Under the pieces are notes generated by a model. It made no database searches. It saw only the letters and a list, made by a program, of their open reading frames with translations, and was not told the origin of the DNA. A DNA stretch of 37,708 nucleotides from Micromonosporaceae bacterium (GTDB lineage: Bacteria > Actinomycetota > Actinomycetes > Mycobacteriales > Micromonosporaceae). Positions 29,594 through 37,708 of this stretch are shown in pieces (the first letter of the stretch is position 1; every line of letters begins with the position of its first letter). The position numbers were made by a program, and so were the translations under genes. The stretch lies in contig SLSW01000045.1 in assembly GCA_007130245.1 (NCBI GenBank), positions 1-37,708 on the forward strand, in the 5' to 3' direction.

Positions 29594-30382
29594 ATGTCGT
29601 CAACGTCCGCACCACTGATCCAGGTCGACACCTCGGCCGGCGTGACCACCCTCACTCTGGACAGCCCGCACAACCGCAACGCGCTGTCCACGCCGCTGAT
29701 GAGCCAGCTCCGCGACGCGCTGGCCGCCGCCGCCGCGGACGACGCGGTACGGGTGGTGGTGCTGGACCACACCGGGCCGGTGTTCTCCTCCGGGGTCGAT
29801 CTGAAGGAGACCGAGGCGGCGCGGGCGGCCGGCACCGTGCCCGCGGCGATCCTCGCCGACGTGCTCGGCGAGCTGTGGGACTTCCCCAAGCCGGTGCTCG
29901 CGCGGGTGAACGGGCCCGCGCGCGCCGGCGGGCTGGGCCTGATCGCCGCCGCCGACATCGTGTTCTGCAGCACCGAGGCGACCTTCGCCTTCACCGAGGT
30001 GCGACTCGGCGTGATCCCCGCGGTGATCTCGGCCACAGTGCTGCGGCGGCTGCCCCCGCGGGCCGCCTCCCGGCTCTACCTGACCGGCGAGGTGTTCGAC
30101 GGCGTCCAGGCAGCACAGGCCGGACTGGTCACCGAGGCGGTGCCGCCCGACGAGCTCGACACGGTCGTGGCGGAGACCTGTGCCGCGCTCGTGCGCGGCG
30201 CCCCGCAGGCGCTGACCGGGGCGAAGCAGCTGCTACGCCGGCAGCCGGCGGCGACCATGTCCGACGAGATCGCCGAATTGTCGGCGCTGTCGGTGGGTTA
30301 CTTCCTGTCCGACGACGCGCGCGAGGGCATCGCCGCCTTCCGGGAGAAACGCGACCCGTCCTGGGTCCCGCGTCAGAGCTGA
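29594..30382 (+). CDS. Enoyl-CoA hydratase/isomerase family protein
   Basis: A 262-aa crotonase-fold protein that would hydrate an enoyl-CoA. Motifs include LTLDSPHNRNALSTPLM, the oxyanion region VFSSGVDLKE and NGPARAGGLGLIAAADIVF, and FAFTEVRLGVIPAVISATVLRRL. The Glu in FTEVRLG corresponds to the second catalytic Glu of crotonase, whereas the first position (GGGxE) reads AGGLGL. This is the pattern of the methylglutaconyl-CoA hydratase-like subgroup, so the exact substrate is open. In this and several actinobacterial genomes it lies divergent to hemW. It starts without a ribosome site, apparently leaderless. Confidence 0.85.
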   Translation: MSSTSAPLIQVDTSAGVTTLTLDSPHNRNALSTPLMSQLRDALAAAAADDAVRVVVLDHTGPVFSSGVDLKETEAARAAGTVPAAILADVLGELWDFPKPVLARVNGPARAGGLGLIAAADIVFCSTEATFAFTEVRLGVIPAVISATVLRRLPPRAASRLYLTGEVFDGVQAAQAGLVTEAVPPDELDTVVAETCAALVRGAPQALTGAKQLLRRQPAATMSDEIAELSALSVGYFLSDDAREGIAAFREKRDPSWVPRQS

Positions 30383-30418
30383 CGGCCGCGGCGGCACCAC
30401 CGGCGCGGCGGCGTCGGT

Positions 30419-30424
30419 TACGCT
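30419..30424 (+). promoter_or_regulatory. -10 element of a leaderless promoter for the exported lysozyme-fold protein
   Basis: TACGCT, six bases (GCCGCC), then GTG 30431. No ribosome site is present. Confidence 0.5.
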
Positions 30425-30430
30425 GCCGCC

Positions 30431-31285
30431 GTGCGCACGAAGCGGGTGATCGCCGTCCTCGCGGCGGTGGCGCTGGTGGCGGCGGGGGGTTACTGGTTCG
30501 GCCAGCAGCTGCAGTACACACCGCCGGTGCGGTTCGGCGCGGCCTGCACCGTGGAGGTGGACAGCCGGGTGCGGCTGGACGTCGACCAGATGGCCAACGC
30601 CGCCACCATCGCCGCCACCGGAGTCCGGCTCGGCATGTCCGAGCAGGCCACCGTGGTGGCGCTGGCCACCGCCCTGCAGGAGTCGAAGCTGCGGAACCTG
30701 CCCCACCTGGGCGCCAACAACGACCACGACTCGATCGGGCTGTTCCAGCAGCGCCCCAGCCAGGGCTGGGGCACCGAGGAACAGATCAGCGGCCCGCGCT
30801 ACGCCGCGGAGCGGTTCTACCTGGCGTTGCGCGAGGTCGACGGCTGGAGGGAGATGCGGGTCACCGACGCCGCCCAGCGGGTGCAGCGGTCAGCCTTCCC
30901 GGAGGCGTACCAGAAGTGGGCCGGCGACGCCGCCGTGCTCGCCGACGCGCTGCACGGTCGTGCCGGAGCGGCGGTCACCTGCCGGGTGCCCGATGAGGCG
31001 CCGGCACGCGGCGCCGCCGCGGCGGCCGCCGTCGCCGAGCACCTGGCCATGGACTGGGGAGAGGCGCCCGTGATCGACGACCCGGACGACACGGGGATGT
31101 CGCTGCTGGCCGAGCACCCGTCCGTCGGATGGCGGTACGCGCACTGGTTGGTCTCGCACGCCAGCGCGCTGGGTGTGGTGCGGGTGCACTTCACCGACCT
31201 GGTGTGGAGCGTCGAGACCGGCACCTGGGAGCTGGCCGACGCGGTCAGCGAGTACGTGCGGGTCGACGTGCACCCGGAGGCCTGA
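30431..31285 (+). CDS. Exported lysozyme/transglycosylase-like protein
   Basis: A 284-aa protein with an N-terminal signal anchor (KRVIAVLAAVALVAAGGYWFG, residues 4-24). The middle region (50-150) is lysozyme-like: a helix with the candidate catalytic Glu in ALATALQESKLRNL, then DSIGLFQQRPSQGWGT, a substrate-cleft motif of this actinobacterial family, and YAAERFYLAL. The C-terminal domain (about 195-284) contains GWRYAHWLVSHASALGVVRVHF, of unknown role. Homologues are sometimes labelled heavy metal transporter in databases; nothing here supports transport. A peptidoglycan-binding or cleaving role at the cell surface is more plausible. It ends 8 bases from the convergent lepA stop. Confidence 0.8.
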   Translation: MRTKRVIAVLAAVALVAAGGYWFGQQLQYTPPVRFGAACTVEVDSRVRLDVDQMANAATIAATGVRLGMSEQATVVALATALQESKLRNLPHLGANNDHDSIGLFQQRPSQGWGTEEQISGPRYAAERFYLALREVDGWREMRVTDAAQRVQRSAFPEAYQKWAGDAAVLADALHGRAGAAVTCRVPDEAPARGAAAAAAVAEHLAMDWGEAPVIDDPDDTGMSLLAEHPSVGWRYAHWLVSHASALGVVRVHFTDLVWSVETGTWELADAVSEYVRVDVHPEA

Positions 31286-31293
31286 CCGCGACC

Positions 31294-33168
31294 TCAGGCC
31301 TTCTTGCCGCTGCCCTTCGAGGCGGTGTCGGAGGCGGACAGGGCGGCGATGAAGGCCTCCTGCGGCACCTCCACCCGCCCGACCATCTTCATCCGCTTCT
31401 TGCCTTCCTTCTGCCGCTCCAGCAGCTTGCGCTTGCGGGTGATGTCGCCGCCGTAGCACTTGGCCAGCACGTCCTTGCGGATGGCGCGGATGTTTTCCCG
31501 CGCGATCACCCGGTTGCCGACGGCCGCCTGGATCGGCACCTCGAAATGCTGCCGCGGGATCAGCTGGCGCAGCTTCTCCGCGATCGACACCCCGTACTTG
31601 TGCGACTTGTCCCGGTGCACGATGGCGCTGAACGCGTCCACCACCTCGCCCTGCAGCAGGATGTCCACCTTGACCAGATCGGCCGCCTGCTCCCCGCTCG
31701 GTTCGTAGTCCAGGCTCGCGTACCCCCGGGTGCGGCTCTTGAGCTGGTCGAAGAAGTCGTAGATGATCTCGGCCAGCGGCATTGTGTAGCGCAGCTCCAC
31801 CCGGTCGGCCGACAGGTAGTCCATGCCGAGCAAGCTGCCGCGGCGGCTCTGGCATATGTCCATCACCGCACCGACGTGGTCGCTGGGCGTGAGCACGGTG
31901 GCCTTGACGACCGGCTCGTAGACCGCCGCCACCTTGCCGGTGGGGTACTCGCTCGGGTTGGTGACCTCGTGCTCGCTGCCGTCGTCCAGCTGGACCCGGT
32001 AGACCACGTTCGGCGCGGTCGAGATCAGGTCCAGGTCGAACTCGCGCTCCAGACGCTCGCGCACGATCTCCAGGTGCAGCAGCCCGAGGAAACCGCAGCG
32101 GAAGCCGAACCCGAGCGCGGTGCTCGTCTCCGGCTCGTAGACCAGCGCCGCGTCGTTGAGCTTGAGCCGGTCCAGCGCGTCGCGCAGCGCCGGGTAGTCC
32201 GAGCCGTCGATCGGGAACAGCCCCGAGTAGACCATCGGCTTCGGGTCCTGATATCCGGGCAGCGCCTCGGTGGCCGGCCGGGAGCTGATGGTGACCGTGT
32301 CACCGACCCGGGACTGGCGTACGTCCTTCACACCGGTCATCAGGTAACCCACCTCGCCGACCCCGAGCCCGGGTGACGGAGTCGGCTCCGGAGAGATCAC
32401 ACCGATCTCCAGCAGCTCATGGGTGGCGCGGGTGGACAGCATCCGGATGTGTTCGCGCGGCTCGATGCGCCCGTCCACGACCCGCACGTAGGTCACCACG
32501 CCCCGGTAGACGTCGTAGATCGAATCGAAGATCATCGCCCGGGCGGGCGCCTCCGCGTCGCCGACCGGCGCAGGCACCCGCCGTACGATCTCGTCGAGCA
32601 GTGGCTCCACGCCCGCGCCGGTCTTGCCCGACACCCGCAGGCAGTCGGACGGGTCGATGCCCATCAGATGGGCCAGCTCCTCGGCGTACTTGTCGGGCTG
32701 GGCCGCCGGCAGGTCGATCTTGTTGAGCACCGGGATGATCGGCAGGTCGTTCTCCATCGCCAGGTAGAGGTTGGCCATGGTCTGGGCCTCGATCCCCTGC
32801 GCGGCGTCCACCAGCAGCACCGCGCCTTCGCAGGCCGCCAGCGACCGGGACACCTCGTAGGTGAAGTCCACGTGCCCCGGCGTGTCGATCATGTTGAGCA
32901 CGTGCGTGCCGCGCCACGGCATCCGCACCGCCTGGCTCTTGATCGTGATGCCACGCTCGCGTTCGATGTCCATGCGGTCCAGATACTGGTCGCGCATCCG
33001 CCGGGCCTCGACCACGCCAGTGAGCTGCAGCATCCGGTCGGCGAGAGTCGACTTGCCGTGGTCGATGTGAGCGATGATGCAGAAGTTGCGGATCTGCGTC
33101 GGGTCGGTGGCGCCGGGGTCGACGGCGCCCTCCCGGGCGGCACGAGGTTCGTCAGCGATCGCAGGCAC
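31294..33168 (-). CDS. lepA: Elongation factor 4 (LepA)
   Basis: A 624-aa translational GTPase that acts on ribosomes during initiation or back-translocation. G motifs are [13 protein letters not shown], the switch region [21 protein letters not shown] and NKIDLP; EF-G-like domains follow, then the LepA-specific C-terminal domain ([28 protein letters not shown]). GTG 33168 was chosen because LepA proteins begin shortly before the [14 protein letters not shown] strand; an extension to 33288 would enter the divergent promoter region of rpsT. Confidence 0.97.
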   Translation of the reverse strand: MPAIADEPRAAREGAVDPGATDPTQIRNFCIIAHIDHGKSTLADRMLQLTGVVEARRMRDQYLDRMDIERERGITIKSQAVRMPWRGTHVLNMIDTPGHVDFTYEVSRSLAACEGAVLLVDAAQGIEAQTMANLYLAMENDLPIIPVLNKIDLPAAQPDKYAEELAHLMGIDPSDCLRVSGKTGAGVEPLLDEIVRRVPAPVGDAEAPARAMIFDSIYDVYRGVVTYVRVVDGRIEPREHIRMLSTRATHELLEIGVISPEPTPSPGLGVGEVGYLMTGVKDVRQSRVGDTVTISSRPATEALPGYQDPKPMVYSGLFPIDGSDYPALRDALDRLKLNDAALVYEPETSTALGFGFRCGFLGLLHLEIVRERLEREFDLDLISTAPNVVYRVQLDDGSEHEVTNPSEYPTGKVAAVYEPVVKATVLTPSDHVGAVMDICQSRRGSLLGMDYLSADRVELRYTMPLAEIIYDFFDQLKSRTRGYASLDYEPSGEQAADLVKVDILLQGEVVDAFSAIVHRDKSHKYGVSIAEKLRQLIPRQHFEVPIQAAVGNRVIARENIRAIRKDVLAKCYGGDITRKRKLLERQKEGKKRMKMVGRVEVPQEAFIAALSASDTASKGSGKKA

Positions 33169-33347
33169 AATGGTCCGTTCAGCTTGGTCGAGGTGACGAC
33201 ACCTATATTCCCATGCCGGTGGCGCCACCTCACCGACGCTGCCCGGACACCGGCCTGGTATCGTTTCTGGTTGCGCCCGGTCGAGCACACCTCGCCCGGA
33301 GCGCGGAGAAGATCATCCAACCAACCCGAGCAGGACGAGGCTGTCGC
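33169..33347. promoter_or_regulatory. Divergent promoter region between lepA and rpsT
   Basis: 179 bases between two divergent starts. TATCGT at 33259-33264 could be the -10 for rpsT and the AT-rich AATATAGGT (- strand, near 33208-33216) the -10 for lepA. No convincing -35 boxes were found. Confidence 0.35.
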
Positions 33348-33614
33348 GTGGCGAACATCAAGTCGCAGATCAAGCGCAACAAGCAGAACGAGAAGCGCCG
33401 GCTGCGCAACAAGTCGGTCAAGACGTCGCTGAAGACCGCCACCCGCAAGTTTGACGCGGCGGCGCAGTCCGGCGACGCCGAGCAGGCCACCGCGCTGGCG
33501 CGGGATGCCTCCCGCAAGCTGGACAAGGCCGTGAGCAAGGGCGTCATCCACAAGAACCAGGCCGCGAACCGCAAGTCCTCGATCGCCAAGCGCCTGCAGC
33601 GCACCGCCGGCTGA
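33348..33614 (+). CDS. rpsT: 30S ribosomal protein S20
   Basis: An 88-aa, Lys/Arg/Ala-rich helical protein that binds 16S rRNA early in 30S assembly. It begins [18 protein letters not shown] and has the family stretches [40 protein letters not shown] and a terminal SIAKRLQ. GTG 33348 was chosen by the universal start of S20 (MANIKSQ); GGACGAGG lies upstream. A longer frame to 33213 is promoter DNA. Confidence 0.97.
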   Translation: MANIKSQIKRNKQNEKRRLRNKSVKTSLKTATRKFDAAAQSGDAEQATALARDASRKLDKAVSKGVIHKNQAANRKSSIAKRLQRTAG

Positions 33615-33627
33615 CTGCCGCTAGCGA

Positions 33628-33641
33628 CCGCCGGCCGGCGG
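33628..33641. terminator. GC-rich palindrome between rpsT and holA
   Basis: CCGCCGGCCGGCGG is a perfect 14-base palindrome in the 34-base gap between convergent genes; it could fold as a five-pair stem with a GGCC loop. There is no U-tract, so termination is only a possibility. Confidence 0.35.
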
Positions 33642-33648
33642 CTTCCCC

Positions 33649-34611
33649 TCAGCGCCCGCCGGCGCGGGCCATGCTCACCTGCATGATCGCGCGTTCCAGC
33701 GCGTACCCGCTGTCCTCGGCCCCGCCCTTGACCGCCGCGTTGGCGTCGGCCGCGGCCCGCATCGCCTCGACCAGGCCCTCCGGTGTCCAGCCCCGCGCCT
33801 GCCGCTGCCCCCGCTCGACCTTCCACGGCGGCAGCCCGAGCGCGCTCGCCAGCTGCTGCGGCCGTCCGCGACCGGCCGAGGCGACCCGGGCCACGGTGCG
33901 CACCCCGTCGGCCAGCGCATCGGCGATCGGCACCGGGTTCACCCCGATCTGCAGCGCCCACCGCAGCGCCTCCAGCGCCCCGGCGACGTCGCCGACCATG
34001 ACCGCATCGGCGACGGTGAATCCGCTGACCTCCGCGCGGCCGCGGTAGTAGCGCGACACCGTCGAGGCGTCGATGGTGCCACCGGTGTCGGCCACCAGCT
34101 GCGAGCAGGCCGACGCGAGCTCGCGCAGATCATTGCCGACCGCGGCCAGCAGCGCCTCCGCGGCCGCCTCCGAGCAGCGGCCGCCGTGACCGCGCACCTC
34201 GGCGCGGATGAAGTCGACCCGCTCCCGGTGCCGGGTGATCTTCGCCGCCGGCACCACCCGGGCGCCGGCGGTGCGCAGCCCGTCCGACAGCGCCTTGCCC
34301 TTGGCCCCGCCGGCGTGGGTGACCACCAGGGTCACGTCCGGGTCCGGGTCGGCGACGTACGACAGGAGGGCGGTGACCAGGTCCTTGCGGGCGTCCTGCC
34401 CGCGGCGCACCACCACCACCCGGGCGCCGCCGAACAGCGACGGGCTCACCATCGCCGCCACTTCGCCGGGTGACAGCGCGGCCGCCTCCTGGTCGTGCAC
34501 CTCCGCCCCGGCGTCGGTGGCTCTGGCCGTCGCGATCACCTCGTTCACGGCACGCACGACGAGCAGCTCCTCCTCGCCGAGGACGAGCACCGCACGATCT
34601 GGAGTTGCCAC
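33649..34611 (-). CDS. holA: DNA polymerase III subunit delta
   Basis: A 320-aa clamp-loader subunit that opens the beta sliding clamp. It begins VATPDRAVLVLGEEELLVVRAVNEV, where LGEEE-LL is the characteristic start of the family. It contains SLFGGARVVVVRRGQDA, VTHAGGAKGKALSDGLRT, an LLAAVGNDLRELASACSQL segment in the middle domain and the C-terminal collar (LRWALQIGVNPVPIADALADGVRTVARV). GTG 34611 was chosen for this N-terminus; the frame extends further but without similarity. Location beside comEC and rpsT is the usual actinobacterial order. Confidence 0.94.
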   Translation of the reverse strand: MATPDRAVLVLGEEELLVVRAVNEVIATARATDAGAEVHDQEAAALSPGEVAAMVSPSLFGGARVVVVRRGQDARKDLVTALLSYVADPDPDVTLVVTHAGGAKGKALSDGLRTAGARVVPAAKITRHRERVDFIRAEVRGHGGRCSEAAAEALLAAVGNDLRELASACSQLVADTGGTIDASTVSRYYRGRAEVSGFTVADAVMVGDVAGALEALRWALQIGVNPVPIADALADGVRTVARVASAGRGRPQQLASALGLPPWKVERGQRQARGWTPEGLVEAMRAAADANAAVKGGAEDSGYALERAIMQVSMARAGGR

Positions 34612-34678
34612 GCGGCTATCGTCGCACGGCGTGCGATAAGCTCCGGTACACCCACGAATTGGCGCGGTTTTCGCGGCG

Positions 34679-37096
34679 TCACGGCGCCGGCACCGGTGGC
34701 AGATCGCGCGTGACCACCGCCAGCGCACCGTCGACAACCACCGCAGCCACGTCGCCGTCGAGATCGGTGCGCAGGATCCGGGCGCCGTTGCGTTCCAGGT
34801 GCGCCAGCACCGCCGGGTGCGGATGGCCGTACGTATTGTCCTCCCCGACGGGGACCATCACCACCGCAGGCGCGACCGCGTCGAAGAACTCCGGCTCCTG
34901 GAAGACGCTGCCGTGGTGTGACATCTTCAGCACATCGGCCCGCAGCCGGGCCGCCCCCACCTCCTCCAGTAGCGCCTGCTGCAGCTCGGTCTCCGCGTCG
35001 CCGGTCAGCAGGACGCTGATCCCGCGCACCCGGGCGTCGATGACCAGCGAGTTGTTGTTCGGGTCCGAGCGGGTGCCCCGCATCTCGTACGGCGGCCCGA
35101 TCACTGTCAGCGACACATCACCGACGAGGTACGACGAGCCGGTGTGCGCCGGCTGCACCGGGGTGCCGGCCGCGGCGGCGGCCTCGGCCACCAGCCCATA
35201 GCCCAGCTCCGGCTCCGGCAGGGTGGTGGTCAGCACGGCGGCCACGTCGCGGCCCCGGAACACGCCGTCGATGCCGCCCACGTGGTCGACGTGATAGTGA
35301 CTGATGATCAGTAGCGGGACCCTTCGTATACCGAGGTCGCGCAGGCAGCGGTCGGCGGCGGCCGGCTCCGGCCCGGCGTCGACCACGATCGCCTCCCGCG
35401 GTCGCAGCGGCACCACCACCATGTCCCCCTGTCCCACCGCGCAGGTCACCACCACCGCACCGGCCGGCGGCCAGCCGCTGGAGACCACCGCCACCGGCAG
35501 CGCGCCGATCACGGTGGCGGCTGCCACCACCGCCACCAGCGCGCGAACCACCCGGTGCCGGGCGGCCACCAGCAGCGCCACCGTGAGCGCGGCCAGCAAC
35601 AGCCCGCCGGTCCAGCCGCCGGGCCACGGCACGATCGCCGCCGGCGCCTGCGCGCCGTAGCGCGCCACCAGCACCAGCCACCAGGCGGGCCAGCTGCCCA
35701 GCCAGGCCAGGAACTCCGCGGCCGGCAGCCACAGTGGCGAGACCACCGCGGTCAGCACGCCCAGCAGGGTGGCCGGCACCATCACCGGGGTGGCCACCAG
35801 ATTGGCCGCCACCGCCACCAGGCTGACCGTGCCGGACATGCCGGCGATCACCGGCGAGACGGCCAGCTGCGCCGCGGCCGGGATCGCGATCGCCTCGGCG
35901 AGGCCGGCCGGGACACCGACGCGGCGCAGCGCGTCGCGCCACCGCGGCGCCAGCAGCAGCAGTCCGGTGGTGGCCAGCACCGACAGCGCGAACGCGGGCG
36001 TGCCGGCCAGCTGCGGGTCGACCACCACCAGGACCGTGACGGTGGCCGCCAGCGCCGGCATCGCCGCGCGCACCCGCCCGCTGGCCAGGGCCAGCAGGGC
36101 GATGCTGCCCATCAGCCCGGCGCGTACAACCGAGGGGCTGGCCTGGCACAGGATGACGTAGCCGACCACCGTCAGGATGCTGGCCGCCGCCACCAGCCAC
36201 GGCGGTGCGCGGGCGGCGCGGGCGAGCAGGAACACGAAACCGACGACGATCGCGCAGTGGGTGCCGGACACGGCGACCAGGTGGGTCATGCCGGTGACGA
36301 AGAAGTCGTCGCGCAGGCCCGGGTCGAGGTTGCTCACGTCGCCGACGGCGAGTCCGGGCAGCAGCCCACCCGGCTCGGGCGGCAGCGGCGCGCTGGCTTG
36401 GCGCAGCCCGGCGCGCAGCGACCCGGCCGCACGCTGCACCCACGGCGGGTCGCCGACCGGCTCCGGCGGCCCGGCCGCCGACAGCACGGCGGCGGTGAGG
36501 TCGCCGCCGCGCGGCGGGGCGAGCCGGCCGGTGGCCCTCACCCGCTGCCCTGGCGAGACCGACTCCCACGCCGGGTCGCCGGTGAGCACCAGCACCCTGG
36601 TCCGCACCCGCACCGGCGGGTCGGCGCCGGCGCCAGCCGGGTCCGGGCGGATCGTCTCCAGCCAGGCGGGGATCAGCCAGCTCGGCGGGCGACCGACCTC
36701 CCGGCCCAGCCGGCGGGGGTCTCGGCGCACGGTCAGCTCCGTGGTGACGGTGGCGTGCGCGTGCGCCGGCTCGGCCACCGGTGCGGCGTCGCGGGCGACC
36801 AGGCGCGCGGCGGTGGCGGTGGTGCCGCACACCACCCCGAGCAGCACCGCCACCGCGATGCCCGCCCACGCGCCGCTGCGCCCCACCCACCGCCACACCA
36901 CCGCCACCGCGACCAGCGCCAGCATGGCGGCGGTGAGCGCCTGCGGCGCGCGCACGTGGAGCACGGTCAGCGCGGACAGCCACGTGCCCAGCGCCAGGGC
37001 GACCAGGCGCAGGTCCGGTGGCCGCCGGTCGGTCAGCGACGCGGTGGCGCTGAACCCGCCGGCGGCCCCGCCCGGCGACGACCGGCCGGCGCTCAC
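34679..37096 (-). CDS. comEC: ComEC/Rec2-family DNA uptake channel with metallo-beta-lactamase domain
   Basis: An 805-aa membrane protein. The N-terminal part (25-190) has hydrophobic segments and a DUF4131-type OB-fold domain (RVRTRVLVLTGDPAWESV). The competence domain (about 220-510) has many helices with GLLPGLAVGDVSNLD, FFVTGMTHLVAVSGTHCAIVVGF and VVRAGLMGSIALLA. The C-terminal metallo-beta-lactamase domain (about 545-800) has LLIISHYHVDHVGGIDGVF (HxHxDH), LLTGDAETELQQALL and MSHHGS. It would carry single-stranded DNA across the membrane, and the nuclease-like domain may degrade the other strand. GTG 37096 overlaps the comEA stop. Natural competence has rarely been shown in this phylum, so activity is not assured. 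Confidence 0.93.
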   Translation of the reverse strand: MSAGRSSPGGAAGGFSATASLTDRRPPDLRLVALALGTWLSALTVLHVRAPQALTAAMLALVAVAVVWRWVGRSGAWAGIAVAVLLGVVCGTTATAARLVARDAAPVAEPAHAHATVTTELTVRRDPRRLGREVGRPPSWLIPAWLETIRPDPAGAGADPPVRVRTRVLVLTGDPAWESVSPGQRVRATGRLAPPRGGDLTAAVLSAAGPPEPVGDPPWVQRAAGSLRAGLRQASAPLPPEPGGLLPGLAVGDVSNLDPGLRDDFFVTGMTHLVAVSGTHCAIVVGFVFLLARAARAPPWLVAAASILTVVGYVILCQASPSVVRAGLMGSIALLALASGRVRAAMPALAATVTVLVVVDPQLAGTPAFALSVLATTGLLLLAPRWRDALRRVGVPAGLAEAIAIPAAAQLAVSPVIAGMSGTVSLVAVAANLVATPVMVPATLLGVLTAVVSPLWLPAAEFLAWLGSWPAWWLVLVARYGAQAPAAIVPWPGGWTGGLLLAALTVALLVAARHRVVRALVAVVAAATVIGALPVAVVSSGWPPAGAVVVTCAVGQGDMVVVPLRPREAIVVDAGPEPAAADRCLRDLGIRRVPLLIISHYHVDHVGGIDGVFRGRDVAAVLTTTLPEPELGYGLVAEAAAAAGTPVQPAHTGSSYLVGDVSLTVIGPPYEMRGTRSDPNNNSLVIDARVRGISVLLTGDAETELQQALLEEVGAARLRADVLKMSHHGSVFQEPEFFDAVAPAVVMVPVGEDNTYGHPHPAVLAHLERNGARILRTDLDGDVAAVVVDGALAVVTRDLPPVPAP

Positions 37097-37708
37097 ACCG
37101 TGACCAGTTCACGAAGCTCGGCGTACCGGACCTCGCCGATGCCCGAGACCTGGCGCAGCTCGGAGACGGCGCCGAACCCGCCGTTGTCGGTGCGGTAGTC
37201 GATGATCCGCTGCGCCAGCGCAGGGCCCACCCCGGGCAGGGTCTCCAACTCGGCTTGGGCGGCGGTGTTCAGGTTGACCTTCCCACCGGCGCCGCCGGGA
37301 CCGGTCCCGCCGTCGGCGGCGCCCGGCGGTGGCGGGATGCCCACCGCGACCAGCTCCCCGTCGGTGAGCTTGCGGGCCAGGTTCAGGTAGTCCAGGTCCG
37401 CCTCCGGCAGCACCCCGCCGGCGGCGTCGATCGCGTCGGCCACCCGGGAGCCGGGTGGCAGGCGCACCAGGCCCGGCTCGTGCACCATCCCGGTGACCGC
37501 CACCACCAACTCGGCCGGTGCGGTCGGCGACGGGGCGGCGGCCGGCGCGGTGGCGGTCAGTTGCGCCACCACCGGTTCCGGGCGGGGGCGCGACCACCAC
37601 GCGAACGCGGCCGCCCCCAGCACCACCACCGCGGCCACCGCCGCGAGCACCCGCAGCCCCGGCCGCCCCGGGTCGAACGCAGCCGCCCCGCCCAACCGCG
37701 CGAGCAGG
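37093..37708 (-). CDS. comEA: ComEA-family DNA-binding protein, 5' truncated at window end
   Basis: The frame is open to the last base (LLARLGGAAAFDPGRPG is readable), so the start lies beyond the window; a TTG at 37695 could mark a start but is not convincing. Visible are a membrane anchor (LRVLAAVAAVVVLGAAAFAWW), an Ala/Pro-rich linker, a SLBB-type domain (ELVVAVTGMVHEPGLVRLPPGSRVADAI, NLARKLTDGELVAVG) and a double helix-hairpin-helix (VNLNTAAQAELETLPGVGPALAQRIIDYR, FGAVSELRQVSGIG) that binds DNA without sequence specificity. It would present incoming DNA to ComEC, whose start overlaps its stop. Confidence 0.94.
   Translation of the reverse strand, partial: LLARLGGAAAFDPGRPGLRVLAAVAAVVVLGAAAFAWWSRPRPEPVVAQLTATAPAAAPSPTAPAELVVAVTGMVHEPGLVRLPPGSRVADAIDAAGGVLPEADLDYLNLARKLTDGELVAVGIPPPPGAADGGTGPGGAGGKVNLNTAAQAELETLPGVGPALAQRIIDYRTDNGGFGAVSELRQVSGIGEVRYAELRELVTV

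Noticed and set aside
30431-31285. Heavy metal transporter
   Set aside because: That label is attached to some homologues, but the sequence has one signal anchor and a lysozyme-like region, with no transport helices or metal motifs.

Overview
The window is high-GC DNA from an actinobacterium. Evidence is the G/C-rich third codon positions, frequent GTG starts, many apparently leaderless genes, an HrcA/CIRCE heat-shock system, and a gene order (znuACB-smtB-zur, then uppS-recO-era-CNNM-ybeY-phoH-HIT-rsmE-dnaJ-hrcA, hemW, lepA, rpsT, holA, comEC, comEA) that is typical of Actinobacteria. The family cannot be fixed from sequence alone; Micromonosporales or a relative is my guess.

Layout. (1) 1-3040, + strand: zinc uptake and its control. 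The 3' part of a zinc-binding lipoprotein gene (znuA) with a tandem-repeated His/Glu loop is followed by znuC and znuB, then two zinc sensors, an ArsR/SmtB repressor with a complete alpha5 zinc site and Zur. (2) 3041-17300: an accessory block of about 14 kb lying between zur and uppS, genes that are neighbours in well-known actinobacterial genomes. It holds an ABC exporter (+), a SARP/BTAD activator (+), an operon on the - strand of two small lanthipeptide precursor genes and a class II synthetase (LanM), a FadE10-like acyl-CoA dehydrogenase, an epoxide-hydrolase-like enzyme, a COG0701 permease with its TIGR03943 partner, and a tyrosinase operon with two standalone proteins that look like the C-terminal (KFDV-type) domain of polyphenol oxidases. 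(3) 17301-27741, - strand: conserved housekeeping cluster from uppS to hrcA, headed by a CIRCE operator. (4) 27833-37708: DUF4870 membrane protein, hemW, an enoyl-CoA hydratase, a lysozyme-fold exported protein, lepA, rpsT, holA, comEC and a truncated comEA.

The main discovery candidate is the lanthipeptide system at 3073-9660. The two precursor peptides (72 and 62 aa) share a leader and a strictly conserved EITMTGSG segment but have different Tyr/Cys-rich C-termini. Direct repeats with exact 11-bp periodicity built on TGGACG lie both upstream of the ABC exporter (four copies, 3073-3116) and upstream of the precursor operon (three copies, 9628-9660). The two blocks share a 28-bp stretch with 24 identities. 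This is the geometry expected of an OmpR-like SARP operator, so exporter, SARP and lan operon probably form one regulon although they lie on opposite strands. No leader protease is visible in the window.

Smaller items: a perfect 23-bp inverted repeat between DUF4870 and hemW, a 13-bp minisatellite in the hrcA-dnaJ gap, a cytidine-deaminase-fold protein without catalytic residues next to era, and a TGTCTGT/ACAGACA inverted motif upstream of both the lan operon and the tyrosinase operon. No rRNA, tRNA, CRISPR array, insertion sequence or phage gene was recognised.
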